Assembly: GCF_001423695.1 (NCBI RefSeq)
Contig: NZ_LMOZ01000001.1
Location: 692,443-756,442, forward strand
DNA: 64,000 bases
From: Leifsonia sp. Leaf336
GTDB lineage: Bacteria; Actinomycetota; Actinomycetes; Actinomycetales; Microbacteriaceae
Direction of reading: 5' to 3'
Position 1 is the first letter of the stretch. Each line of letters starts with the position of its first letter. A model generated the notes under the pieces. It did no database searches, had not been told where the DNA came from, and saw only the letters and a list, made by a program, of their open reading frames with translations. A program made the translations under genes and the position numbers. This document shows, one piece after another, positions 1 to 8,187 of the stretch.

Positions 1-1
1 C

Positions 2-211
2 ACCGTGGCCCTGGTCATCCTGCAGGACAACAGCAGCCAGACCCTCCCGCTGTGGCTGCGCGGCTTCATCCAGCAGTCCGCGTCGCGCGCGACCGACTGG
101 GGACAGGTGATGGCGGCCTCCACCCTGGTGGCCGTGCCGGTCATCATCTTCTTCCTCATCGTCCAGGGACGCATGACCAGCGGGCTCGTCAGCGGGGCGG
201 TCAAGGGGTGA
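2..211 (+). CDS. sugar ABC transporter permease, C-terminal end (partial)
   Basis: The gene is cut by the window edge; about 69 C-terminal residues remain. They hold a hydrophilic stretch (LPLWLRGFIQQSA), then DWGQVMAASTL, one membrane helix (VAVPVIIFFLIVQGRM) and the tail TSGLVSGAVKG. This is the typical end of a MalG-type (CUT1) inner permease. The diagnostic EAA loop lies outside the window. It probably belongs to an importer feeding the hexosaminidase, kinase and nagB genes that follow at once. The GH3 start lies 5 bp downstream or overlaps the stop. Confidence 0.85.
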   Translation, partial: TVALVILQDNSSQTLPLWLRGFIQQSASRATDWGQVMAASTLVAVPVIIFFLIVQGRMTSGLVSGAVKG

Positions 212-216
212 GCGGG

Positions 217-1836
217 ATGTCGGTCACCCGGCCCGATCCGACCACCACGGCCGACGCGATCGAGACTCCCCACCCGACCGACACCGCCCTCCGCCGCCGC
301 ATCGCGGCGACCCTCCTGCCCGGCTTCGTGGGCACCACCCTGCCGGGGTGGCTGGAGGAGCGGCTGCGGAACGGTCTCGGCGGGGTGTGCCTCTTCGGTC
401 AGAACGTCGAATCGGTCGCGCAGCTGCGCGCGCTGACGGACGCGATCTACGCCGCCAACCCCGACGCGATCGTCGCGATCGACGAGGAGGGCGGCGACGT
501 CACCCGCCTCTACTACGAGAGCGGGTCGCCGTTCCCGGGCAACGCGGTCCTCGGGCGCCTCGGCGACGCCGCGTACACCGAGGCCGTCGCGCGCCGCGTG
601 GGCGAAGAACTGCACGCCGTCGGGGTGAACCTCGACCTCGCCCCGGACGTCGACATCAACTCCAACGCCGACAACCCCGTCATCGGGGTGCGCAGCTTCG
701 GCTCGGCGCCCGAGGTGGTCGCCGAGCAGGGCGCCGCGTGGACGCGCGGTCTGCAGTCCGCCGGCGTCGCCGTCTGCGCCAAGCACTTCCCCGGCCACGG
801 CGACACCGCCCAGGACTCCCACCTCGAGCTCCCGGAGGTCGACCTCACCGCCGATCAGCTCCGCGAGCGCGAGCTGCTGCCGTTCCGTGCGGTCGTGGAG
901 GCCGGGGCACGCACGGTGATGACCTCCCACATCCTCCTCCCGCGCATCGACGGCGACCTCCCCGCCACGTTCAGCCGGGTCGTGGTGGAAGGCATGCTGC
1001 GCGGTGAGCTCGGCTTCACGGGCGTGGTCGTGACCGACGCGCTCGATATGCACGGTGCGAGCGGTGAACGCGGCATCCCGGAGGCGGCTGTCCTGGCGCT
1101 CATCGCCGGCTGCGACCTCCTGTGCATCGGCACCGAGAACACCGACGCCCAGCTCGCCGGGATCGAGGACGCCGTCGCCGCGGCGATCGCTGCGGGACGA
1201 CTCGCGCAGAGCCGCGTCGAGGAGGCCGGGGCCCGTGTCCTCGCGCTCGCGGAGGGCGTGCGCTCCGACGCCGCCGCCCATACCCTGTCGCCGTCATCCG
1301 CCGGCGTTCGCGGCCGGGCGGCCGACATCGACGAGCCCGACGTGCGCCGTGCGCTCGAGGCCTTCGACGTCTCGGATCACGCCACCGCGTGGCTGCACGA
1401 CCATCACGGCCGCTATTCGATCGTGCGCATCGACACCGTCGCCAACATCGCCATCGGCCAGGCGCCGTGGGGGCCGTTCGCGGACGTCGCCGCGGCAGCC
1501 GGCACCCGGGAGGCCGGCGCGGATCGGGCGACCTCCCGCTTCGCCGCCAACCCGCTGGTGGTCTTCACCGAGGGCGACCACCCCGACCTGGTGCTCGCGG
1601 CCTCCTCGCCCGTGCTCGTCGTCGGCAAGGACAACCATCGCCACGCCTTCGCCCGTGCGGCGATCGACCGGCTGCGCGCCGAGCGCGACAGCGTGCTCGT
1701 GGTCGACATGGGCTGGCCGAGCGACGACCGCGCCTACGCGGACATCGCGACGTTCGGCGCCTCCCGGCTGATCGGCCGCGCGCTCATCGAGCTCCTCGAC
1801 CGCGACCCGGCGGCGCACGCGGGGGAGGCCCCGTGA
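217..1836 (+). CDS. glycoside hydrolase family 3 beta-N-acetylhexosaminidase (NagZ-like)
   Basis: It hydrolyses terminal beta-N-acetylhexosamine residues from short oligosaccharides. The N-terminal TIM barrel carries the NagZ signature KHFPGHGD at residues 189-196, followed by D200-S201-H202, the Asp-His pair that NagZ-type GH3 enzymes use as general acid/base. The TDALDMHGA segment with the nucleophile Asp comes about 70 residues later. At 539 residues it has a C-terminal alpha/beta domain that the short Gram-negative NagZ lacks. No signal peptide is visible, so it probably acts in the cytosol on imported oligosaccharides. ATG 217 was chosen; an in-frame GTG at 208 would overlap the upstream stop. 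The ROK kinase start overlaps its stop by 4 bp (GTGA), so the genes form one operon. Confidence 0.9.
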   Translation: MSVTRPDPTTTADAIETPHPTDTALRRRIAATLLPGFVGTTLPGWLEERLRNGLGGVCLFGQNVESVAQLRALTDAIYAANPDAIVAIDEEGGDVTRLYYESGSPFPGNAVLGRLGDAAYTEAVARRVGEELHAVGVNLDLAPDVDINSNADNPVIGVRSFGSAPEVVAEQGAAWTRGLQSAGVAVCAKHFPGHGDTAQDSHLELPEVDLTADQLRERELLPFRAVVEAGARTVMTSHILLPRIDGDLPATFSRVVVEGMLRGELGFTGVVVTDALDMHGASGERGIPEAAVLALIAGCDLLCIGTENTDAQLAGIEDAVAAAIAAGRLAQSRVEEAGARVLALAEGVRSDAAAHTLSPSSAGVRGRAADIDEPDVRRALEAFDVSDHATAWLHDHHGRYSIVRIDTVANIAIGQAPWGPFADVAAAAGTREAGADRATSRFAANPLVVFTEGDHPDLVLAASSPVLVVGKDNHRHAFARAAIDRLRAERDSVLVVDMGWPSDDRAYADIATFGASRLIGRALIELLDRDPAAHAGEAP

Positions 1837-2735
1837 GACTCGGCATCGACATCGGCGGCACGAAGACCGACGCGGTCGCCGTCGACGACGGCGGAGCGCT
1901 CGCGCAGCGCGTCCGCCTCGCCACGGGGTTCGGGCACGCGGCGGTCGTCGAGACCGCGGTCACGGCCGTCGCCCGCATCGGCGAGCTGACCGGGCTCGCG
2001 GCCGGCGGCTTCTCCTCGATCGGCATCGGCATCCCCGGAACAGTCGACCGCGATTCCGGGCAGGTCGCCCATGCCGTCAACCTCGGCGTGGAGAGCCTCG
2101 CCCTCGGCGGCGAGCTGGCCGGGAGGCTCGGCGTCGGCGTGCGCGTCGAGAACGACGTGAAGGCGGCGGCGCTCGGCGCGTTCCACCTGCTCGGGCTGGA
2201 CGGGTCGATGGCCTACCTCAACCTCGGCACCGGGATGGCAGCCGGCATCGTCGTGGACGGCCGCCTCTGGCGCGGCGCCACCGGCGTCGCGGGCGAGATC
2301 GGTCACCTCCCCGTCGACCCGGCTGGCGCGCTCTGCCGGTGCGGCCAGCGCGGCTGCCTGGAGACGATGGCGAGCGGGTCCGGGATCGCCCGGCAGTGGC
2401 CGACGGACGACCCGCTTCCCGCACGCGCGCTCTTCGCCGCCGCCGCCGACGGCGACCGCGAGGCCCGCGTGATCGCCGCTAGGCTTGCTGAGGGCATCGC
2501 CGCAGCGGTGCGGGTCCTCGTGCTGACCGTCGACGTCGACACCGTCGTGATCGGTGGCGGCCTCCGTCATCTCGGGGACCGGCTGCTGAGCGACGTCCAC
2601 GAGGTGCTCGACGGGTGGGCGCGGACGTCCCCGTTCCTCGCGTCGCTCGCGCTGTCCCGGCGGGTGCGCCTCGTCCCCGAAGGAACGCCCGTCGCCGCGC
2701 TCGGAGCGGCACTCGTAGGAGGAACAGATGGCTGA
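1833..2735 (+). CDS. ROK-family sugar kinase (probable N-acetylglucosamine kinase)
   Basis: It is an ATP-dependent sugar kinase of the ROK family. RLGIDIGGTKTDAV at the N-terminus is the phosphate-binding loop. GVAGEIGHLPVD and the zinc motif CRCGQRGCLE are both present, and END in VENDVKAAALG supplies the catalytic Asp region. There is no N-terminal helix-turn-helix, so this is a kinase rather than a ROK repressor. It sits between a hexosaminidase and nagB, which points to GlcNAc as substrate: the released sugar is phosphorylated to GlcNAc-6-phosphate for NagA and NagB. The GTG start overlaps the GH3 stop by 4 bp, and the 3' end overlaps nagB by 8 bp. Confidence 0.88.
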   Translation: MRLGIDIGGTKTDAVAVDDGGALAQRVRLATGFGHAAVVETAVTAVARIGELTGLAAGGFSSIGIGIPGTVDRDSGQVAHAVNLGVESLALGGELAGRLGVGVRVENDVKAAALGAFHLLGLDGSMAYLNLGTGMAAGIVVDGRLWRGATGVAGEIGHLPVDPAGALCRCGQRGCLETMASGSGIARQWPTDDPLPARALFAAAADGDREARVIAARLAEGIAAAVRVLVLTVDVDTVVIGGGLRHLGDRLLSDVHEVLDGWARTSPFLASLALSRRVRLVPEGTPVAALGAALVGGTDG

Positions 2736-3513
2736 AGTCGTCGTCGTCGCAGACAAGGACGCCGCGGGCGAGCTCGCGGCCGAGTCGATCCACCGGCTGA
2801 TCGCCGCCAAGCCAGACGCCGTGCTCGGCCTCGCCACCGGATCGACCCCGCTCCCGGTGTACCGGGCGCTGGCCCGGCGGATCTCCGAGAGCGGCCTCGA
2901 CGTCTCCCACGTGCGCGGCTACGCGCTCGACGAGTACGTCGGCCTGCCGGCAGGGCACCCCGAGTCGTACCGCGCCGTCATCACGCGGGAGGTCGTCGAA
3001 CCGCTCGGGCTCACTCCGTCGCTCATCCACACCCCGAACGGCGCGCGCGAGACGATCGAGCACGCCGGCGCCGACTACGAGAAGGCGATCGCGGAGTCCG
3101 GCGGGGTCGACGTGCAGATCCTCGGAATCGGCACCGACGGCCACATCGGCTTCAACGAGCCCGGGTCGTCGTTCGCGTCGGTGACGCGCGTGAAGACGCT
3201 CACCGAGCAGACCCGCAAAGACAACGCGCGGTTCTTCGACAGCGAGGACGACGTGCCCATGCACTGCATCACGCAGGGGCTCTCGACCATCCTGAAGGCA
3301 CGCCACCTGCTGCTGCTCGCGTTCGGCGAGGGCAAGGCGGAGGCGCTCGCCGGGGCCGTGGAGGGGCCCGTGTCGGCCTCCAACCCCGGCTCGGCCATCC
3401 AGCTGCACCCGCACGTCACCGTGCTGGTCGACGAGGCCGCGGCGTCCCGGCTCCGCAACATCGACTACTACCGCTACGCCTACGACCACAAGCCGGCCTG
3501 GCAGAAGCTGTAG
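2728..3513 (+). CDS. nagB: glucosamine-6-phosphate deaminase
   Basis: It converts glucosamine-6-phosphate to fructose-6-phosphate and ammonia, the last step that brings amino sugars into glycolysis. LATGSTPLPVYRAL is the phosphate-binding loop. GIGTDGHIGFNEPG gives catalytic D137, H139 and E144, matching the Asp/His/Glu set of the family. Its 261 residues match the usual length of about 260. A good ribosome-binding site (TAGGAGGAAC) precedes ATG 2728. It is the last gene of the plus-strand operon and faces nagA on the other strand, with an inverted repeat between them. Confidence 0.96.
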   Translation: MAEVVVVADKDAAGELAAESIHRLIAAKPDAVLGLATGSTPLPVYRALARRISESGLDVSHVRGYALDEYVGLPAGHPESYRAVITREVVEPLGLTPSLIHTPNGARETIEHAGADYEKAIAESGGVDVQILGIGTDGHIGFNEPGSSFASVTRVKTLTEQTRKDNARFFDSEDDVPMHCITQGLSTILKARHLLLLAFGEGKAEALAGAVEGPVSASNPGSAIQLHPHVTVLVDEAAASRLRNIDYYRYAYDHKPAWQKL

Positions 3514-3560
3514 CGCGTCGCGGACGGAGGAGATCCGGGCGGACACGCCCGGGAATCGCA

Positions 3561-3609
3561 GCCAACGGAGGAGATGCGCGGCTGTGGAGGGCGGAAGTCC
3601 TCCGTTGGC
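3561..3609. terminator. inverted repeat between convergent nagB and nagA
   Basis: A perfect 12-bp stem, GCCAACGGAGGA at 3561-3572 with its complement at 3598-3609, encloses a 25-nt loop. It sits between the stops of nagB (3513) and nagA (3637), so it could end transcripts from both sides. The loop is long and there is no clear U tract, so termination is only inferred. Confidence 0.45.
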
Positions 3610-3636
3610 CGCGGGCCGGAGCGGCGCGCGGGCTCG

Positions 3637-4788
3637 CTAGAGGAGGACGCCGTCCGCGAGGACGCGCTGCACGCGCCACTCGTGGTCGAGGAGCACCGCG
3701 TCGGCGGCGAAGCCGGTGTGGAGGCGGCCGAAGCGGTGCGCCTCGCCGAGAGCCTCCGCCGGGGTGTGCGTCAGCGCGGTGACCGCGGTCACCGGGTCGA
3801 GGCCGACGAGCGTGATCGCGTTGCGGAGGGCCGCATCCTGCGTGAGGGTCGAGCCGGCGATGGTCGTCGTGCCGGAGAGCACGGCAAGCCCGTTGCGCAC
3901 GCTGACGTTCAGCCCGCCCAGGCGGTAATCCCCGTCGGAGGCTCCCGCCGCCGCCATCGCGTCGGTGACCAGCGCGACCCGTCCCGGCGCCTCCCGGAAC
4001 AGCAGCCCCGCCACCGAGGGGTGCACGTGGAGGCCGTCGAGGATGAGCTCGAGAGTGACCTCCGGGTTCTCGATCGCCGCCATCACCGGCCCAGGAGCGC
4101 GGTGATGAATGCCGTTCATGGCGTTGAACGTGTGCACCAGCAGGCGCGCGCCGACCTCGAACGCGCGGCGGGTCTGCTCGTAGTCGGCCGCCGTGTGGCC
4201 GACGCCGACGACCACGCCGGCCTCGATCAGCACGCCGATGGCCTCCAAGGCGTTCGGCAGCTCCGGCGCGATCGTCGCCGTGCGCAGGGTGCCACGCGCC
4301 GCGCCGATCAGCTCCTCCACCATCTCCGGCCCGGGCTCGCGCAGGAAGGCGTCGTCGTGCGCTCCCCGTCGCTCGCGGGCCAGGAACGGGCCCTCCAGGT
4401 GCGAGCCGAGGACCATCGGGTCCACAGCGGTCAGGTCGGCGACGACACCGAGGCTCTCACGCAGCGAGGCCAGCGGGTTCGCGACGTGCGAGACCAGCGC
4501 GCGCGTGGTGCCGTGTGCGCGATGCGTGGCCAGCGCCGCCAGCATCTCCTCGGGGCCGTCGTCGTACGGGTGACCGCCGCCGCCGTGGCAATGCAGGTCG
4601 ATGAATCCCGGCGTCAGCCAGTGGCCTCCGGCGTCGACGACCTCGGCGCCCGGCGTGCGTGCCGCTTCGTGCCAGCCCGTGCCGGAGCCGGTCGCGACGA
4701 TGCGGTCGCCGTCGACGACCATCCAGAACTCGTCGACCAGTCCGCTCGCATCCACTTTGCGGGCGTCATGGACGACGATGCCGGTCAC
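3637..4788 (-). CDS. nagA: N-acetylglucosamine-6-phosphate deacetylase
   Basis: It removes acetate from GlcNAc-6-phosphate to give the NagB substrate. It is an amidohydrolase-fold enzyme of 383 residues, the normal NagA length. Metal and substrate motifs are in order: FIDLHCHGGGG near residue 55, LEGPFLARE, GHTAADYEQT, HTFNAMNGIHHRAPG and LVTDAMAAAG with the catalytic Asp. The start is GTG 4788 (VTGIVVHDARKVD), which overlaps the upstream stop by 4 bp; an upstream in-frame extension has no NagA homology. It works with nagB on the opposite strand. A second NagA paralogue lies at 8188-9348. Confidence 0.95.
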   Translation of the reverse strand: MTGIVVHDARKVDASGLVDEFWMVVDGDRIVATGSGTGWHEAARTPGAEVVDAGGHWLTPGFIDLHCHGGGGHPYDDGPEEMLAALATHRAHGTTRALVSHVANPLASLRESLGVVADLTAVDPMVLGSHLEGPFLARERRGAHDDAFLREPGPEMVEELIGAARGTLRTATIAPELPNALEAIGVLIEAGVVVGVGHTAADYEQTRRAFEVGARLLVHTFNAMNGIHHRAPGPVMAAIENPEVTLELILDGLHVHPSVAGLLFREAPGRVALVTDAMAAAGASDGDYRLGGLNVSVRNGLAVLSGTTTIAGSTLTQDAALRNAITLVGLDPVTAVTALTHTPAEALGEAHRFGRLHTGFAADAVLLDHEWRVQRVLADGVLL

Positions 4789-5162
4789 GCGAACTCGCGC
4801 CGTCCGTTGATCACGCCGCTGACCGTGGCGACCACGGCGAAGACGAGCGCCACGATCGGCTGACCGAGGTTCCACCAGGCGAACGCGGCGGAGCCCATCA
4901 CCACGATCTCGACGATCGCCTTCACGAACGGGTCGACGTGCAGCACGGCCTTCGGCGAGCGGAACAGGGCCCACAGCAGGATCGCCAGAACGGGCGCTCC
5001 GATGCCGACGACGATGTTCCACGGCAGCGGCCAGGCGATGAACCCCCAGATGCCCAGCGAGACGATCGCGAAGAGCTCGAGCAGGAAACGCAGGATGTCG
5101 TTGGCGCGCAGGGCGACGGGACGCTCTGCGGCGGGGGTGTTCGGGTCGTGCGTGGAGGTCAC
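4785..5162 (-). CDS. YrdB/DUF2568-family membrane protein
   Basis: A 125-residue membrane protein with about four helices (LRFLLELFAIVSLGIWGFIA, then IVVGIGAPVLAILLWALF, AIVEIVVMGSAAFAWW and IVALVFAVVATVSGVI). This layout and the pattern RSPKAV between helices 2 and 3 match the YrdB (DUF2568) family, whose function is unknown. Its stop overlaps the nagA GTG by 4 bp, so the two are probably co-transcribed, but nothing in the protein suggests a role in sugar metabolism. Confidence 0.85.
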   Translation of the reverse strand: MTSTHDPNTPAAERPVALRANDILRFLLELFAIVSLGIWGFIAWPLPWNIVVGIGAPVLAILLWALFRSPKAVLHVDPFVKAIVEIVVMGSAAFAWWNLGQPIVALVFAVVATVSGVINGRREFA

Positions 5163-5184
5163 CGCACCAGTGTAGCGGCGCCTC

Positions 5185-6084
5185 TCAGCGGAAGATGATG
5201 GTGCGGGCGCCGTCGAGCAGCACCCGGTCCTCCGCGAACCACTTGACCGCCTGGGTGAGGGTGCGGCTCTCCTCGTCCTGGCCGATCGCGACCAGCTCCT
5301 GCACGCTGCGGCTGTGGTCGACGCGCACCACGTTCTGCTCGATGATCGGGCCCTCGTCGAGATCGCTGGTCACGAAGTGGGCGGTCGCGCCGATGAGCTT
5401 CACGCCGCGCGCGTGCGCCTGGCGATACGGGTTGGCGCCCTTGAAACCGGGCAGGAAGGAGTGGTGGATGTTGATGGCGCGGCCGGCGAGCTTCTCGCAG
5501 AGCTCCGGGGAGAGGATCTGCATGTAGCGCGCGAGCACGACCAGCTCGATGTCGTGCTCCTCCACGGCCTCCAGGATGCGCGCCTCGAACGCTGCCTTCG
5601 ACTCGGGGTCGGTGACCGGCCGCGACTCGAAGGGCACGCCGTAGAACCCGGCCAGATCGCGCAGCGTGCCGTGGTTCGACAGCACCAGGGGGATCGTCAC
5701 CGGCAGCTGCCCCGCACGCTGCCGGAACAGCAGATCGTTGAGGCAGTGTGCAGCGGTGGAGGCCAGCACGAGCGTGCGCAGCGGGCGGCCGACGTTGTCG
5801 ACGTTGTGGGTCATCCCGAAGCGCTCGACCACCGGCGCGAGCGCCCGCTCGAACTCGGCACGGTCGGCCTCGGACTCCGCCTGCAGGCGCATGAAGAACC
5901 GGCCGGTGTCGGTGCTCGCGAACTGCTGGCTCTCGGTGATGTTGCCGCGCGCGGAGACGATGGCGCCGGAGACGGCGTGAACGATGCCGGGCCGGTCGGC
6001 GCAGCTGAAGGTCAGCACCCAGTGGTTCGCGGAGCCGGACGGGGTCGCAGAGCCGGTGGGGTTGGCGGAGCCGGTGGAGGTCAT
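5185..6084 (-). CDS. purU: formyltetrahydrofolate deformylase
   Basis: It hydrolyses 10-formyl-tetrahydrofolate to formate and tetrahydrofolate, balancing the one-carbon pool. An N-terminal ACT domain (HWVLTFSCADRPGIVHAV) is followed by the formyltransferase fold: LVLSNHGTL, ARYMQILSPELCEKL, INIHHSFLPGFKGANPY and DLDEGPII, which carry the Asn/His/Asp catalytic set of PurU. The first 20 residues after ATG 6084 are a low-complexity TSTGSANPTGSATPSGSAN stretch, so a later start is possible. It is divergent from the NCS1 permease gene, 70 bp away. Confidence 0.95.
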   Translation of the reverse strand: MTSTGSANPTGSATPSGSANHWVLTFSCADRPGIVHAVSGAIVSARGNITESQQFASTDTGRFFMRLQAESEADRAEFERALAPVVERFGMTHNVDNVGRPLRTLVLASTAAHCLNDLLFRQRAGQLPVTIPLVLSNHGTLRDLAGFYGVPFESRPVTDPESKAAFEARILEAVEEHDIELVVLARYMQILSPELCEKLAGRAINIHHSFLPGFKGANPYRQAHARGVKLIGATAHFVTSDLDEGPIIEQNVVRVDHSRSVQELVAIGQDEESRTLTQAVKWFAEDRVLLDGARTIIFR

Positions 6085-6154
6085 CCGTCCAGGGTAGCGG
6101 CCCGTGCACGCCCGACCGGTTGACGGCCGGTGGCCGGTGCACTTGGATCGGTTC

Positions 6155-7624
6155 ATGACGAGCGGTGAAGACCGGCCAGACCGCGCCGCGGGCGCAGCGA
6201 CGACGTTCGGCGTGGAGCTCAACGGGCTCAACACCATCCACGAGGGCGAGCGGAAGGGGCGGGCGCGCGACCTGTTCTGGCCGTGGTTCGGCGCGAACGT
6301 ATCGGTTTTCGGCCTCAGCTACGGCTCGTTCCTGCTCGGCTTCGGCATCTCGTTCTGGCAGGCGACGATCGTGGGCGTCATCGGGATCGTCGCGTCGTTC
6401 CTGCTCTGCGGCGTGATCGCGCTGGCGGGCAAGCGCGGCTCGGCCCCGACGATGGTCCTCAGCCGCGCGGTGTTCGGCGTCGAGGGCAACCGGGTGCCCT
6501 CCGCCCTGTCGTGGCTGCTGACCGTGGGGTGGGAGACCGTGCTCACGGCGCTCGCAGTGCTCGCGACGGCGACGGTCTTCACCCGGCTGGGCTGGGAGGG
6601 CGGCGCGGCGACCAAGATCGTCGCGCTGATCGTCGTGGTCGCCCTGGTCGTCGCCGGGGGAGTGATCGGCTTCCACCTCATCATGCGCATGCAGATCGTG
6701 ATCACGATCGTCACCGGGATCCTCACGATCTTCTACATCGCCCTGGTGCTCGGCCACATCGACCTCGGCGCGGTGGCCGCCCTGCCCGCCGGCGACGTTC
6801 CGCACGTGGTGGGCGGCTTCGTCTTCATGCTCACCGGCTTCGGGCTGGGCTGGGTGAACGCGGCCGCCGACTACTCCCGGTACCTCCCGCGCTCGACCCG
6901 GAGCGGAGGTGTCGTGGGCTGGACCACTTTCGGCTCCTCGCTCGCGCCCGTCCTCCTGCTGATCTTCGGGATCCTGCTGGCCGGGTCGTCCGAGTCGCTC
7001 TCGAAGGCGATCGCGGCCGACCCGATCGGTGCGCTGGCCTCCCTGCTGCCGACGTGGTTCCTGGTGCCGTTCGTGATCGTCGCCGTGCTCGGGCTGGTCG
7101 GCGGTGCCGTGCTCGACATCTACTCCTCCGGGCTTGCACTGCTGAGTGTCGGCGTGCGTGTCCCGCGTTACGTCGCCGCGGGGATCGACGGCGTGATCAT
7201 GACGGCCGGCGCCGTGTACGTCGTGTTCTTCGCGAGCGACTTCCTCGGCCCGTTCCAGGGATTCCTCATCACGCTCGGCGTGCCGATCGCCGCGTGGTGC
7301 GGCATCTTCGTCGCCGACATCGCGCTGCGCCGACGCGACTACGCGGAGGCCGAGCTCTACGATCGGCGTGGGCGCTACGGCTCGGTGCGCTGGCTCCCGA
7401 TCGCCCTGATCGTGGTGGGGACCGCGGTGGGCTGGGGACTCGTCACCAACGGCTCCGCCGAGTGGCTGGGCTGGCAGGGCTACCTGCTCGGGCCTCTGGG
7501 ACTCGGCGGCACGACCGGCGACTGGGCCTACGCCAACCTCGGCGTGCTGGTGTCGCTGGCGATCGGCTTCCTCGGCATCATGCTCTTCGGTCGCGGAGTC
7601 ATCCGCCGTGAGGAGGAGAGTTGA
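6155..7624 (+). CDS. NCS1-family purine/cytosine permease
   Basis: An inner-membrane nucleobase:cation symporter of 489 residues with about 12 helices. The N-terminal DLFWPWFGANVSVFG, then SYGSFLLGFGISFWQA and KRGSAPTMVLSRAVFGVEGN, are hallmarks of the cytosine-permease branch of NCS1. Substrate cannot be read from the sequence; cytosine, allantoin, hydantoin and uracil transporters all belong here. ATG 6155 starts just before ELNGLNTIHEGERKGR, the usual N-terminal region. The downstream cysteine hydrolase start TTG 7621 overlaps its stop, so transport and amide or ureide hydrolysis are probably linked. Confidence 0.92.
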   Translation: MTSGEDRPDRAAGAATTFGVELNGLNTIHEGERKGRARDLFWPWFGANVSVFGLSYGSFLLGFGISFWQATIVGVIGIVASFLLCGVIALAGKRGSAPTMVLSRAVFGVEGNRVPSALSWLLTVGWETVLTALAVLATATVFTRLGWEGGAATKIVALIVVVALVVAGGVIGFHLIMRMQIVITIVTGILTIFYIALVLGHIDLGAVAALPAGDVPHVVGGFVFMLTGFGLGWVNAAADYSRYLPRSTRSGGVVGWTTFGSSLAPVLLLIFGILLAGSSESLSKAIAADPIGALASLLPTWFLVPFVIVAVLGLVGGAVLDIYSSGLALLSVGVRVPRYVAAGIDGVIMTAGAVYVVFFASDFLGPFQGFLITLGVPIAAWCGIFVADIALRRRDYAEAELYDRRGRYGSVRWLPIALIVVGTAVGWGLVTNGSAEWLGWQGYLLGPLGLGGTTGDWAYANLGVLVSLAIGFLGIMLFGRGVIRREEES

Positions 7625-8163
7625 CCGGCCGGGTGCTCGTCGTCGTCGACATGCAGCAGGTCTTCGGCGACCCGGCGAGCCCCTGGTTCACGCCGCGGTT
7701 CACGGAGGCGGAGGCCGTGATCGCGGGCATGCTGCGGTCGTTCGGCCAGCGGGTGGTGTTCACCCGGTTCATCGCCCCGCAGCCTCCCGAGGGCGCGTGG
7801 ATCTCGTACTACGAGGTATGGCCGTTCGCCCTGGTGCCCGCCGACGACCCGCTCTACGACCAGGTGCTCGCCTTCCGCGACACCGGCCATCCGGTCGTGA
7901 CGCTGCCGACCTTCGGCAAGTGGGGGCCGCAGCTGCGGGAGGCGATCGGCGACGCCGACGAGATCGTGTTGACCGGCGTCTCCACCGACTGCTGCGTGCT
8001 GTCGACGGCGCTCGCCGCAGCCGATGCGGGCGTGCGCGTGCTCGTCGTCGCGGACGCGTGCGCCGGGGCCAGCGACGCGGATCATCAGCGCGCGCTCGAC
8101 GCGATGGCGCTCTACGCCCCGCTCATCGAGATCGTGCGCAGCGCCGATGTGATCGGAGTCTGA
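7621..8163 (+). CDS. cysteine hydrolase, isochorismatase-like family
   Basis: A 180-residue cytosolic hydrolase. The catalytic triad is visible: Asp in VLVVVDMQQ, Lys in TFGKWGP, and Cys in LTGVSTDCCVLSTAL. Members of this family hydrolyse isochorismate, nicotinamide, N-carbamoyl-sarcosine or ureidoacrylate. The gene begins with TTG overlapping the permease stop (TTGA), so the two are translationally coupled. I infer that it degrades the imported nucleobase-derived compound; purU across the divergent promoter would fit if one-carbon units are released, but this is not shown. Confidence 0.9.
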   Translation: MTGRVLVVVDMQQVFGDPASPWFTPRFTEAEAVIAGMLRSFGQRVVFTRFIAPQPPEGAWISYYEVWPFALVPADDPLYDQVLAFRDTGHPVVTLPTFGKWGPQLREAIGDADEIVLTGVSTDCCVLSTALAAADAGVRVLVVADACAGASDADHQRALDAMALYAPLIEIVRSADVIGV

Positions 8164-8187
8164 CGGCTCCGCGCCCGCTTGGCCGCC

